A DNA stretch of 64,000 nucleotides, taken from Zea mays. Taxonomy: Eukaryota > Streptophyta > Magnoliopsida > Poales > Poaceae. The stretch lies in the NCBI RefSeq assembly GCF_902167145.1, contig NC_050104.1, positions 111,301,849 through 111,365,848 of the forward strand. Direction: 5' to 3'. The notes beneath the pieces were generated by a model. It was not told where the DNA came from and ran no database searches. It saw only the letters and a program-made list of their open reading frames with translations. Position 1 is the stretch's first letter; each line of letters starts with the position of its first letter. Shown in pieces: positions 37,639-48,478 of this stretch. Both the position numbers and the translations under genes were made by a program.

Positions 37639-39387
37639 ATGGCGTACGTGGACCACGCCTTCTCAATCACCGACGACGAAGACCTGGTCGGCGGCGCGGT
37701 GGGAGGCCCGCGTGGCGCCCCGGTCAAGGAAATCGCCTTTGCTGCCGCGCTCCTCGCTTTTGGCGTCCTCGGTGTCGTCGCGGGATCCTTCATGGCCGCG
37801 CACCAAGTCGGCGGCGACCGCGCCCACGGTGAGGCAAAAACCAGTATACCTGATTGGATTTCAATGCATTGTCGTACGATCTGGGTGCTGAGTTGGTAAG
37901 ATGGGATTGGCTATTACGAAATGGAGGAGCAATAATTATTTAAGTTTTATGCAGGGTCCTGGATCATTAGTCGATCTACCCGACTGTAATATGTTTTTTC
38001 ATATCCTTTTCCTAGAAAGAAGGTTTCACGTTCCTGCTTTCTGAACACGATCCAAATGTTTCCTTGTAGAGCATAAAAGTTTAAACAATCATCCCGAATG
38101 TATATAACTGTAAACCTCTGGTAGGTTTTCTACTAATAAAGATGGGAAAATGTATGCTGTCTGTCTAGATGACCTATCTGAAAGTTTAGTCTTTCGTTCT
38201 GCTGTTTGGATCATATTTTTAGATCATGCCAAACAATTCTTGCAGATCATATATATAGGATTCAAACAACCATGAACATTGAGTAAAACTGGGCCCTCTG
38301 GTGTGTGATCTTCAGATCTTGTCATAGTATGTTAGGGCCAAAAATCAATAGACCCTAGAGCATTGTCCGTGTGTTCTGTTTGCTTTCCTAGTTTTAGGAG
38401 ACTAAGCTCCTTGGGTTTGTTTGAGACTTGTGTAACTCTGAGCCAAGGATAACTACTTCAATGAAGTCATAAAAAAAACCATTCGTTTTATGACAATTAT
38501 AGGCAACGAAATGCGGTTTTTTGTGCAAATGGGATCAATTTAATGATTTTTAGCTACGGTTTCTGACGTTAAGCCTACCAATGTGCCAAAGGCCACATGT
38601 TCCTCTGAAAAAAAGAACTGTTTCGGGCTACCTGCATTCCAAAGGGGTATTTGTCAGTCAAGGGATGCAAAATCTTTAAACATTATGATGCATGCTATTT
38701 ATTTCTCAGAATGGTTTTATAACATATAGAGTTGATTTTTTTTTAGCTTTACCAAATACATAAGTGTTTCTGAGGGTGCGCGAGCATAGTCACAAAGTTC
38801 CCGGATCAATGGGGTCGAAGGACATAATACGCTACCTGTGTGAGAGGTTTTTACATGGTGGTAACGAAAATGACCTCGCGTATCCGGGTCGGGCACGACG
38901 TTCTCGGATCGAGGGTCGTTACCATTGTACCTGTTTCTTTTGACTCTATGCTCAGTAGTTGGTTGATAACCAGTTAAGACAGGAAAGACAGCTCGTTCGA
39001 AGAGACAATGGAATGCATTTAATATGGGTAAGACTGAAAAAATACCCACTGCCTTGGTATGCGAAATAATGTCCAACCGTCCTGCCGTCCTGGGATGTTT
39101 GTCGTTTCAGACAGTGCTGACTATTTGGTCCGAACCTCGTTCAAAGAAGAACAGAGGAAGTAGCATTTATGTAAAAAAGAATTACAGTAAATATTCAAAT
39201 TATCAATATACTTTTAGCATGCTTGAACTGATCTTTAGTCCCCCTTGTTTTTTTTTTTGATACAGGCATTTTCTTTGCAGTTCTGGGAGGGGTGATGTTC
39301 ATCCCAGGGTTCTACTACACAAGAATAGCGTATTATGCTTACAAAGGGTACAAGGGTTTCACCTTCTCCAACATACCTCCTATCTGA
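37639..39387 (+). CDS. TMEM230: TMEM230-type small two-pass membrane protein
   Basis: Two exons, 37639-37828 and 39266-39387, join across a GT-AG intron (gtgagg...tacag) to give 103 residues. The Gly64 codon is split by the intron. The protein starts MAYVDHAFSITDDEDLVGG, with an acidic cytosolic N-terminus. A first hydrophobic helix spans about residues 31-52 and a second about 65-88 (IFFAVLGGVMFIPGFYYTRI). It ends in the conserved KGYKGFTFSNIPPI. This fits the TMEM230 / UPF0414 family of vesicle-membrane proteins linked to trafficking in animals; the plant role is not established. The upstream frame is open to 37387, but family members start at this ATG. It is convergent with the DHDPS gene 1.3 kb downstream. 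Confidence 0.9.
37829..39265 (+). other. Intron of TMEM230-like gene (1437 bp)
   Basis: The donor g|gtgagg and acceptor gatacag|g are preceded by an 11-base T tract. No nested gene or complete element could be defined inside it. Confidence 0.85.
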
Positions 39388-40086
39388 AGAAGCAATTGGA
39401 TTGGCTCATCCAACTATCCAACACATGGCTGTCTCTCTCTCTCTCTGTCTCTCTTTTTTGTTTCTTATTAACCTTTGTATAAAGTCGACAGCGTGGCAAG
39501 TGATCTGTACATATAAAAACACCACCGTAATGTAATGTGTCATCACAACATTATGTTACCACGTGAAGTTGTTCGTTATGAGATATAAACGTTGACCTAT
39601 CAGCCTGTCATGCTTTGGTACCGAATGTGGTCCTGTTTGTCTGGTTTCTGAATGCCAGTTGTTGCTGCTGAACCAGTTTGTGGCCGCTGTTCATAATAAG
39701 CATACGAGTGAAGTGGTGCGTATGAGTATGAATGTATTTTCTTATTCCAAATGCAGGAGTAAAGTAGTAGCCTCAAATGGTGTCAGAGATACCTCTGCAA
39801 ATTATAGAGGTTTGGATAAAAAAACAGCTTATACGTGGACTTGTGTAACTGCAGTGGGTTGGAGAGCTGCTGGTTTCAGTTCGTCCATAATACACTGCTT
39901 TTTCTAAAGCCAACGTTCGGTAGCTGCAAGCGTTGGCCCTACGGGGTGTGCATGCTCCGAGTCTTGGACTATACCTTTGACGTCATCTCAAAAAAATTTG
40001 GAGCATACTCTATGAGACGGGACGTGGATGTCAGTGTCACTGTCACCAAAACGACGGAATATGGACGTTACCAGAACAACATCTAG
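39388..40086. other. 3' flank of TMEM230-like gene
   Basis: It holds the presumed 3' UTR (ctctctctctctgtctctc near 39433). No other gene seen. Confidence 0.4.
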
Positions 40087-40386
40087 GCTAGTTTGAAACA
40101 TAAATATCAGAGAGATTGAGTAGAAAATGAGCTGATTTCTCTCTCATCCCCTAAAATTTCTAGAGAGGTGTGTTTGGTTGCAATTATAGGACGAGACGAT
40201 CCTTTAAATAAGGTTGTTTGGTTCAGACTCAAATAAGGTTGTTTGGTTTAGAGTAAAGAGTTAGAAAAGACTATTTCAGTATTGTACCAGTTATCCCTCA
40301 AAATTAGAGAGACGAGAGAGGACACCAGAGAACGTCCCTATCCTGCTGATTCTGTAACCAAACACAACCTAAGTTTTCAAACTAGC
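40087..40386. mobile_element. MITE with CTAGTTTGAAA ends (300 bp)
   Basis: gctagtttgaaac at the left pairs with gttttcaaactagc at the right. A 5-bp direct repeat, tctag, flanks both (40082-40086 and 40387-40391). Internal gtttggtt / aaccaaac motifs add further fold-back. The superfamily is uncertain because the TSD length fits poorly with hAT or Tourist. Confidence 0.6.
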
Positions 40387-40710
40387 TCTAGATGCTCTTT
40401 TCATGGACAATTCTCGGCACCCATTTACGTTGCTAAACTTCTACACTCTTTTTTATATATAATTGTCACCATGTTCTGTCATGCATCAGGGATAGCCAAA
40501 AAAAGTGATCATTTTTTCCTTGTACCTAGGTCAATTCACGTAAAAAACTATAAACGCGATACATATACATTATACAATGCGGCCAAAGTAGGGCAATTAA
40601 TAAATAGATAGACGAACCCAACGACTGATGAACAACAGAACGAAGTCTGAACGCAAGGTACAAACTACTAGTTTATTCGCCAAGATACATAGACTGGCAA
40701 ACTCATTTTC

Positions 40711-43294
40711 CTAGTACCTACTGATCAACACGAAATCGTCATCATCTAGAACCTGGGCCTCCTTCTGCCCCACGAAATTTTCCCGTCCAATTGACTCAAC
40801 AATCCGGACGAACTCGGCCCTCTTTTCAAGAGGGAGCGGAACGTACGGCAGTCTGAAGACAGGCCTTGCCACGCCGAGCTGAGCCAGAGCAGTGTTGAGG
40901 GCAATAGGATTTGGCTGGCAGAACAGCCATTTCATCAGGGGCGACAGCTTCTCGTTCAGCGTGGCGTTCTCGCCTTTGTACATGAGGCTGTGCATGAGCC
41001 CGGGAACAAGGTTGCTGGTAACGGAAATGACCCCAGTAGCGCCATGTTTCCACTTAGAATCGTGGCACTCGTCGTCGTTACCGCTCCAAATTGTTATGCC
41101 TTTGTCAGCGTAGTGCTTAACCCTCTCGTGCCCAACACATTCCTTGACACCCGCCATGTTTGTGTAGCCAGAAATCGCTAGAATAACTTCAGGGGGGATG
41201 TCCTGGGCGCTCCTGGATGGCACGTTGTAGATGATGGTCGGACCCATCGGGAGGACAGCCTCGAAATGAGAGATCATTCCTTCAGCTGAGGTCTTCCCGT
41301 AGTAAGGATTGATGTGGAGAGCCGCATGCATGCCAACAGCAAATCCCTGTTCTGTTGCGTGGACGGCTTCTCTGGTTGAGTTGCTTCCTGTGTTGCCTAT
41401 CACTTTGATTCTAGAGCCAAAGCAGTTCACTGTGTGCCCAATGAGCATGATATGTTCGTCCCAGCTCATGAGGTGACCCTCTCCTGTTGTTCCTCCAACT
41501 ATTACGCCTTCGGCACCACCCTCTATCTGCATGTTTATGAGAGAATCATATGCTTCCAGATCGAACCTCCCATCTGGCAAATAGGGGGTTTTAACTGCTG
41601 TGATTAGTCTCAGCCTTGTGATGTCATCTGTTGATGTCCTGCATCTCAGACAAGATGAAGATGAGACCAAAGCAGAAGATAACTTGAATCACAGCCTTCA
41701 AATACTTGTGCACAAAACTAAGAATAAGATACACTTGAGTACTTGACTACTAAGCTATAAAACCATGAATAGAGAAATACCAACTGCAGTTGCCAAAGAA
41801 CGTACATGTTCATTCATTAAGCAGAACAGACTCAAATTGCAGTAGAATTACCATTCAACGAAGCATATATTTAGAACTTGTTCGGTTATTTTCATTCCAT
41901 GTGGATTGGATGGGATTGAGATGTATTTTGACTTGCTATGGATTTAAACCGACTCAATACCACCCAATCCACATGGTTTAAGATCAAAACAAACAAGCCC
42001 TAGTAATATTCTTTTCTAGACAAAGCAATTCACATTATTTTCTGATTAGATTATTCTAGCTGCAGTGTTTGTAATCTTACATAGACAATTGCTGTTTCAA
42101 CATAATTACACAAGCTTCACCGATTAGCTTAATGAAAATAACAGCAGATTGTGTTACTCTATCGAGTAAATGGTTCAAGTTTCAGACTTCAACTTATTGA
42201 TCTCAAGTTCAAAAAACTCCATGAAATGATTTCACACTAGCTATATCCTGAACCTGCTTTACCTAAGCAACAAGGATCAATTGCAACTGTTCTACAAGGA
42301 TTTTGGATGAGGGAAAAGCTGGCTCCTGGCTCCCAACTGATGGCTGTCTAAAATGTTTTTCAGCTTGTATTAATTTTCAAAGTTCAGAATTTGAGGGATA
42401 ATATATAATCAAAAAAGACTGATCAGTACAATATAAGGTACGCAAGCGATTTATTCTCATTAGATGGATGTATATGGCAAATTTCACCAAAACTAACATC
42501 TTGTCGAGTGGCATAAGGCTAAAAATACTGCCAAAAATACAGATGAAATAGTATTGTCAGCATTCTTTTAGAAATAAACAAGTTACCGGTTCTTCACTTC
42601 AGTGCTTCGCATTGGAAGGTAATCATCTAGAGTGATGGCTGCCAAGGAAACCTTCCCTCTACCAGTCCTGCACAAGTACGCACCTGTATTAGCGTGCTGT
42701 GTTTGGAAGCAAGGATGATTGCAGAATGGTAAGTAAAAAAAAATCATGGCAACTCCTTGTAAAGTTGCAATTGAAGTACAGAGATGCTGAAGAAAAGATG
42801 GACACGATGAATTCTCCCCCTAGGCCTCTACTAGTCCTAGATTCATGTATATTTGGACATGAATTCAAGCATCCGAAAAATACACTATCAAATTCATTTT
42901 TAAGCCCAACTGTTGTTCACCATGCCGCTCATTTTGTTTTTCCTAGTCTCCCCTTTAGTATATCTTTTCAAAGGAAAGGGAAGGTGCAATTGCCATCAGT
43001 TTGACCATATTTGACTGAACAAAAGCACGCCAAATTTGATACGACTAAGATATCCTCCATGGCGAGATGAAATCCGATCAATACTTGCAAGAAACATAAA
43101 CATGAAACAAGGAGTCGCATTCAGGAAAAGAGTAGATGGGGACGAGACCGTGATACATACACAGATTGGAGGCCTGAAGGGAGTCGCCGTGGCCGTGCGG
43201 CCACCGAGGGAGAAGAGGGGCTCGCCGTCGCTGCGCCGCCATTTGAGACAGGGGTGATCTTCCGCGCCGGGAGGAGATTCGTCGGCGAAATCAT
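40711..43294 (-). CDS. DHDPS: 4-hydroxy-tetrahydrodipicolinate (dihydrodipicolinate) synthase, chloroplastic
   Basis: Exons 43161-43294, 42587-42667 and 40711-41638 (134+81+928 nt) join at GT-AG sites to give exactly 380 residues plus stop. The enzyme condenses pyruvate with aspartate semialdehyde in plastids, the first committed step of lysine synthesis, and is feedback-inhibited by lysine. The first 45-50 residues ([16 protein letters not shown]...) are a Ser/Ala/Arg-rich transit peptide. The TIM-barrel core carries GGTTGEG (120-126, with Thr122/Thr123), Tyr209 and Arg214 in IIYNVPSR, and Schiff-base Lys237 in AGVKE. Residues Ser157, Glu162 and Ala166, whose changes are known to relieve lysine inhibition in maize, are wild type here. 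No lesion was seen. The start is the only ATG giving the family N-terminus. Confidence 0.97.
41874..42000 (-). mobile_element. MITE in DHDPS intron 2 (127 bp)
   Basis: gaacttgttcggttatttt at the left pairs with aaaacaaacaagccc at the right. Inner arms ccatgtggattgg and ccaatccacatgg are exact complements. TA flanks both ends. No coding capacity. The superfamily is not certain. Confidence 0.65.
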
Positions 43295-43630
43295 GGGGAA
43301 TGGCTGGAGCACGGAGGGCGTGGTCGTCTTTGGCTGGCGAGAGTGAAACAGGACAGGACTATCAGTAGACGAGGCTCACAGATTAGCTGTGCAGCGGCGG
43401 CTAGGGTTCATTCGAGACTTTGAGGTAACGTCACCGTAGGGCCTCGGCCTCTGAGCATCAGATTGGGCTTTTCCCTTTTGGGCCTTAGGCCATTAGGCGG
43501 GTTCTCATCCTTGCAGCACAATTGAAAATTTGGGCCTGGCCATCTTGTTAAACTACGGTTCCGTCAACATTAGATCCATAAGTTTTTTTGAAATACCTAA
43601 TACTGGTATATAGCATGCGTTAACGCTACG
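43295..43630 (-). promoter_or_regulatory. DHDPS 5' UTR and proximal promoter
   Basis: Only 336 bp separate the start codon from the Huck-like LTR. Read on the minus strand, 43460-43545 carries several ggccca / agcccaat motifs that resemble plant site II (TCP-bound) elements of growth-associated genes. No clear TATA box was found. Confidence 0.5.
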
Positions 43631-43976
43631 TGTCGGGGACCATAATTAAGGGTACCCTCAAGACGCCTAATTCTCAGCTGTTAACCCCCATCAGCATAAA
43701 GCTGCAGAGGCCTGATGGGTGCGATTAAGTCAGGGATCAGTCCATACGAGTGACTCGATCACGCCTCGCCCGAGCCTAGCCTCGGGCAAGGGCAGCCGAC
43801 CCCGAAGGGGTTTCCGTCTCGTCCGAGGCCCCCCTTCAACGGCGGACACATCTCCGGCTCGCCCGAGGCCTTGCCTTCGCTGAGAAGCGACCCTGACTGA
43901 ATCGCCGCATCGACCGGCCAAGTCGCAGGAGCATTTAACGCAAAGGGAACCAGGCCCTGCCAAAGGCACCATAGGA

Positions 43977-44562
43977 AACTCCGCTCCGCCCGACCAAGGG
44001 CTCGGACTCGGGCTAAGCCCCGGAAGACGGCGAACTCCGCTCCGCCCGACCCATGGCTCGGACTCGGGCTAAGCCCCGGAAGACGGCGAACTCCGCTCCG
44101 CCCGACCAAGGGCTCGGACTCGGGCAAAGCCCCGGAAGACAGCGAACTCCGCTCCGCCCGACCCAGGGCTCGGACTCGGGCTAAGCCCCGGAAGACGGCG
44201 AACTCCGCTCCGCCCGACCAAGGGCTCGGACTCGGGCAAAGCCCCGGAAGACGGCGAACTCCGCTCCGCCCGACCAAGGGCTCGGACTCGGGCTAAGCCC
44301 CGGAAGACGACGAACTCCGCTCTGCCCGACCAAGGGCTCGGACTCGGGCTAAGCCCCGGAAGACGACAAACTCCGCCTCGCCCGACCCAGGGGCTCGGAC
44401 TCGGCCTCTGCTGACAATCTCCGCCTCGCCCGACCCAGGGGCTCGGACTCGGCCTCTACTGACGACCTCCGCCTCGCCCGACCCAGGGGCTCGGACTCGG
44501 TCTCTGCTGACGACCTCCGCCTCGCCCGACCCAGGGGCTCGGACTCGGCCTCGGCCATGGAA
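43977..44562 (+). repeat. Two adjacent LTR tandem arrays: 56-bp x7 and 48-bp x4
   Basis: aactccgctccgcccgacc recurs at 43977, 44033, 44089, 44145 and 44201 and so on, with a strict 56-bp period to about 44370. From 44371 a related unit (ctccgcctcgcccgaccc) recurs at 44419, 44467 and 44515 with a 48-bp period. Both share the core cccgacc.aggggctcggactcgg. They lie in U3, where they could act as enhancer repeats; that is inference. Confidence 0.88.
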
Positions 44563-44990
44563 GACAGACTCGACCCCGGCTTCGGAGGAGCCTCCACGTC
44601 GCCCAGCCTAGGGCACAGGCCAGCCACGTCGACAGGAAGCGCCATCATCACCCTACCCCGAGCCGACTCGGGTCGCAGAGAACACGACCTGTGTCCCATC
44701 TGGCTAGCTCCGCCAGATAGGCAATGATGGCGCCCCGCTAGCCCCGTGACGACGGCGGCTCTCAGCTCTCTTACGGAAGCAGGGCGACGTCAGCAAGGAC
44801 ACAACCGTTCCAACAGCTGTCCCTCCGCCAGGCTCCGTTGCTCCTCCGACAGCCACGACATCACGCCAGCAGGGTGCCAAGATCTCTCCAGCTGCCACTT
44901 TGGCATGTACTTAGGGCACTAGCTCTCCCCCCGCTAGACACGTTGCACTCCGCTACACCCCATTGTACGCCTGGATCCTCTCCTTACGCC

Positions 44991-45000
44991 TATAAAAGGA
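44991..45000 (+). promoter_or_regulatory. Huck-like LTR TATA box
   Basis: tataaaagga lies about 310 bp before the LTR 3' end and downstream of the tandem arrays. Confidence 0.75.
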
Positions 45001-45303
45001 AGGACCAGGGCCTTCTTAGAGAAGGTTGGCCGCGCGGGGACGAGGACGGGGACAGGCGCTCTCTTGGGGCCGCTCGCTTCCCTCACCCGCGTGGACGCTT
45101 GTAACCCCCTACTGCAAGCGCACCCGACCTGGGCGCGGGACGAACACGAAGGCCGCGGGATTCCCACCTCTCTCTCGCCGGACTCCGACCTCCTCGCTCC
45201 TTTCCCCCCTTCGCGCTCGCCCACGCACTCGACCCATCTGGGCTGGGGCACGCAGCACACTCACTCGTCGGCTTAGGGACCCCCCGGTCTCGAAACGCCG
45301 ACA

Positions 45304-45324
45304 GTTGGCGCGCCAGGTAGGGGC
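45304..45324 (+). other. Primer binding site of Huck-like element
   Basis: ttggcgcgccaggtagggg directly follows the LTR 3' end. The tRNA was not identified with confidence. Confidence 0.7.
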
Positions 45325-45363
45325 GCGCTGCGTGTTGACGAGCAGCTTCCCGTCAAGCTCCAG

Positions 45364-48300
45364 ATGGGCAGTCTCCAACAACCTCTCCAACCCGGGACGG
45401 TGCTCCGTTTTGGGAGTCTTGAGTTCATGTCCCTCGACGGCAGCTACGACATGATACTTCTTCCACCGCCGCGCGACAACGACAATGGCGGCCGACAACC
45501 CGCCCTCCGGTGGCGGAATCGACGACGTCTTCCCCGCGCTGTGGAAGAACGACATTCGAGCTTGCCCCGTCCTCTCCCCCGCCAGCGGAGGAGGAGGCGG
45601 GGCAACCAAGGCCGGGCGGGAGGCCGCGCTTCGTCGGTTGTCGAGCGAATTGACGTCCCCAGCGCCCCAACGGAGGGCGCGTCGGGCGTCGACCTCGCAT
45701 TCGAGACGAAGGCGAGCGCCGTCCCCCCGCGACACGCCAATCCCGAGCAAGTGGACGGCGCCAGCGAGCTCGCGGAGGGCCTGCAGGATGTCACCCTCGT
45801 ACCTAGGACGATGGCGCGATCAGCCCCCGACGTGACTACATCGCCCCTCGTCGACCAAAAGGTACTGATTGATTCCCATCCTACATTATGTCGACTCGGC
45901 CTTAACACGCCTAGCGACCTCGCTTTGGCGGGCGCTCTCGTTGAGGCGAGTGCAACCCCTCTGGGGTTTCGTACGCGATCGCCTTGGGACCGGTTGACGG
46001 ACGTCTCGACCTACGGGCCCTCTGGGTCTGAGGAAGATGACGATCCCAGCATCTGTTGGGATTTCTCTGGATTTGGCAACCCCAGTGCCATGCGGGACTT
46101 TATGACCGCATGTGACTACTGCCTCTCCGACTGTTCCGACGGTAGCCGCAGCCTTGACGACAAGGACTGCGGCCCAAGCCGTGAATGTTTCCACGTCGAG
46201 CTAGGGGATCCCGCCGAAGGCAACCACCTCGGCATGCCGGAGGACGGTGATCTCCCTAGGTCGGCGCCTCGCGCCGACATCCCACGGGAGCTAGCTGTGG
46301 TCCCTGTTCCGGCGGGGGGTCACGACCCACAGCTCGAGCAAGTCCGCGGGGCGCAGGCCAGGCTCGACGAGGGAGCAGGAGCACTTGAGTCGATCCGCCG
46401 GGACGTCGGGCAGGTATGGGCGGGCCAGCCCCCGGCCGGAGAAATACGTCACCTGCCCCAGGGTTTCCAGCACCGCGTCGCCAACGACGTCAGGGTCAGG
46501 CCGCTACCCGCGTCCAGCGGGGTCGGTCAGAACCTGGCAGCCGCAGCAATGCTTATCCGCGCGATGCCGGAGCCATCGACCACCGGGGGACGGCGAATCC
46601 AGGGAGAGCTCAAAAATCTCCTGGAAGGCGCTGCGGCCCGATGGGCCGAAAGCTCTGCCTCCCGGAGGCAGGGATACCCCTCGGAACCTTATGCCGCGAC
46701 TTCCCGATTCATGCGGGAAGCCTCGGTCTACACCGGGCGCACGCGCAACACCGCGCCTGCGGCCCCGGGCCACCTCGGCAACAAGCACCATCGTCGCGAC
46801 CATCGAGCCCACCTCGACGAAAGGGTGCGCCGAGGCTACCACCCCAGGCGTGGGGGACGCTACGACAGCGGGGAGGATCGGAGTCCCTCGCCCGAACCAC
46901 CCGGTCCGCAGGCCTTCAGCCGGGCCATCCGGCGGGCACCGTTCCCGACCCGTTTCCGACCCCCGGCTACTATCACAAAGTACTCGGGGGAAACGAGGCC
47001 AGAACTGTGGCTTGCGGACTACCGCCTGGCCTGCCAACTGGGTGGAACGGACGACGACAACCTCATCATCCGCAACCTCCCCCTGTTCCTCTCCGACACT
47101 GCTCGCGCCTGGTTGGAGCACCTGCCTCCGGGGCAGATCTCCAACTGGGATGATTTGGTCCAAGCCTTTGCCGGCAATTTCCAGGGCACGTACGTGCGCC
47201 CCGGGAATTCCTGGGACCTCCGAAGCTGCCGGCAACAGCCGGGAGAGTCTCTTCGGGATTACATTCGGCGATTCTCGAAGCAGCGCACCGAGCTGCCCAA
47301 CATCACTGACTCAGATGTCATCGGCGCGTTCCTTGCCGGCACCACCTGCCGCGACCTGGTGAGCAAGTTGGGTCGCAAGACCCCCACCAGGGCGAGCGAG
47401 CTGATGGACATCGCCACCAAGTTCGCCTCTGGCCAGGAGGCGGTCGAGGCTATCTTCCGAAAGGACAAGCAGCCCCAGGGCTGCCCGTCGGAAGAGGCTC
47501 CCGAGGCGTCTACCCCGCGCGGCGCCAAGAAGAAAGGCAAGAAGAAGTCGCAAGCGAAACGCGACGCTGCCGACGCAGACCTTGTCGCCGCCGCCGAGTA
47601 CAAGAACCCTCGGAAGCCCCCCGGAGGTGCCAACCTCTTCGACAAGATGCTCAAGGAGCCGTGCCCCTATCATCAGGGGCCCGTTAAGCACACCCTCGAG
47701 GAGTGCGTCATGCTTCGGCGCCACTTCCACAAGGCCGGGCCACCCGCGGAGGGTGGCAGGGCCCGCGACGACGACAAAAAGGAAGATCACCAAGCAGGAG
47801 AGTTCCCCGAGGTTCGCGACTGCTTCATGATCTACGGAGGGCATGCGGCGAATGCCTCGGCTCGGCATCGCAAGCAAGAGCGCCGGGAGGTCTGCTCGGT
47901 GAAGGTGGCGGCGCCAGTCTACCTAGACTGGTCCGACAAGCCCATCACTTTCGACCAAGCTGACCACCCCGACCACGTGCCGAGCCCGGGGAAATACCCG
48001 CTCGTCGTCGACCCCATCGTCGGCAACGTCAGGCTCACCAAGGTCCTGATGGATGGGGGCAGCTGCCTCAACATCATCTACGCTGAGACCCTCAGGCTCC
48101 TGCGCGTCGATCTGTCCTCCGTCCGAGCAGGCGCTGCGCCTTTCCACGGGATCATTCCTGGGAAGCGCGTCCAGCCCCTCGGACGGCTCGACCTACCCGT
48201 CTGCTTCGGAACGCCCTCCAATTTCCGAAGAGAGACTCTGACGTTCGAGGTGGTCGGGTTCCGAGGAACCTACCACGCGATATTGGGGAGGCCATGCTAC

Positions 48301-48473
48301 GCGAAGTTCATGGCCGTCCCCAACTACACCTACCTGAAGCTCAAAATGCCGGGCCCCAACGGGGTCATCACCGTCGGCCCACGTACAAACACGCGTTCGA
48401 ATGCGACGTGAAGTGCGTGGAGTACGCCGAGGCCCTCGCCGAGTCCGAGGCCCTCATCGCCGACATGGAGAAC
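45364..48473 (+). pseudogene. gag: Huck-like Gag-protease, frameshifted
   Basis: The frame is open for 1015 codons, from MGSLQQPLQP to a stop at 48409-48411. Residues about 1-500 are a poorly conserved, acidic/Pro-rich N-terminal region. A retrotransposon gag domain follows at about 535-700 (ELWLADYRLACQLGG, ARAWLEHLPPG). Then come a Lys-rich stretch, a CPYH..H..C zinc-knuckle-like motif (CPYHQGPVKHTLEEC, about 765-780) and an aspartic protease with the centre VLMDGGSC (about 895-902). One C is missing near 48378-48381, which moves the conserved continuation (YKHAFECDVKCVEYAEALAE) to another frame and ends the protein early. The Ji/Opie insertion follows at 48479. Confidence 0.88.
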
Positions 48474-48478
48474 CTCTC

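Larger units (their letters stand above)
43631..45303 (+). repeat. 5' LTR of Huck-like element (1673 bp)
   Basis: TG...CA termini (tgtcggggacc and aaacgccgaca), a GC-rich U3 with two tandem arrays, and a TATA box (tataaaagga) at 44991-45000. It lies head-to-head with the DHDPS gene. Confidence 0.88.

Noticed and set aside
38710..39020. Possible transposon fragment in the TMEM230 intron
   Set aside because: GC content changes around cgggtcgggcacgacg, but no inverted ends or target duplication could be found.
43295..43312. Upstream extension of the DHDPS frame before 43294
   Set aside because: No ATG there. The 380-residue family N-terminus starts at 43294.
43759..45750. Antisense and alternative-frame proteins in the Huck LTR and gag start
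   Set aside because: Repeats of the 56-bp and 48-bp arrays or GC-rich shadows of gag.
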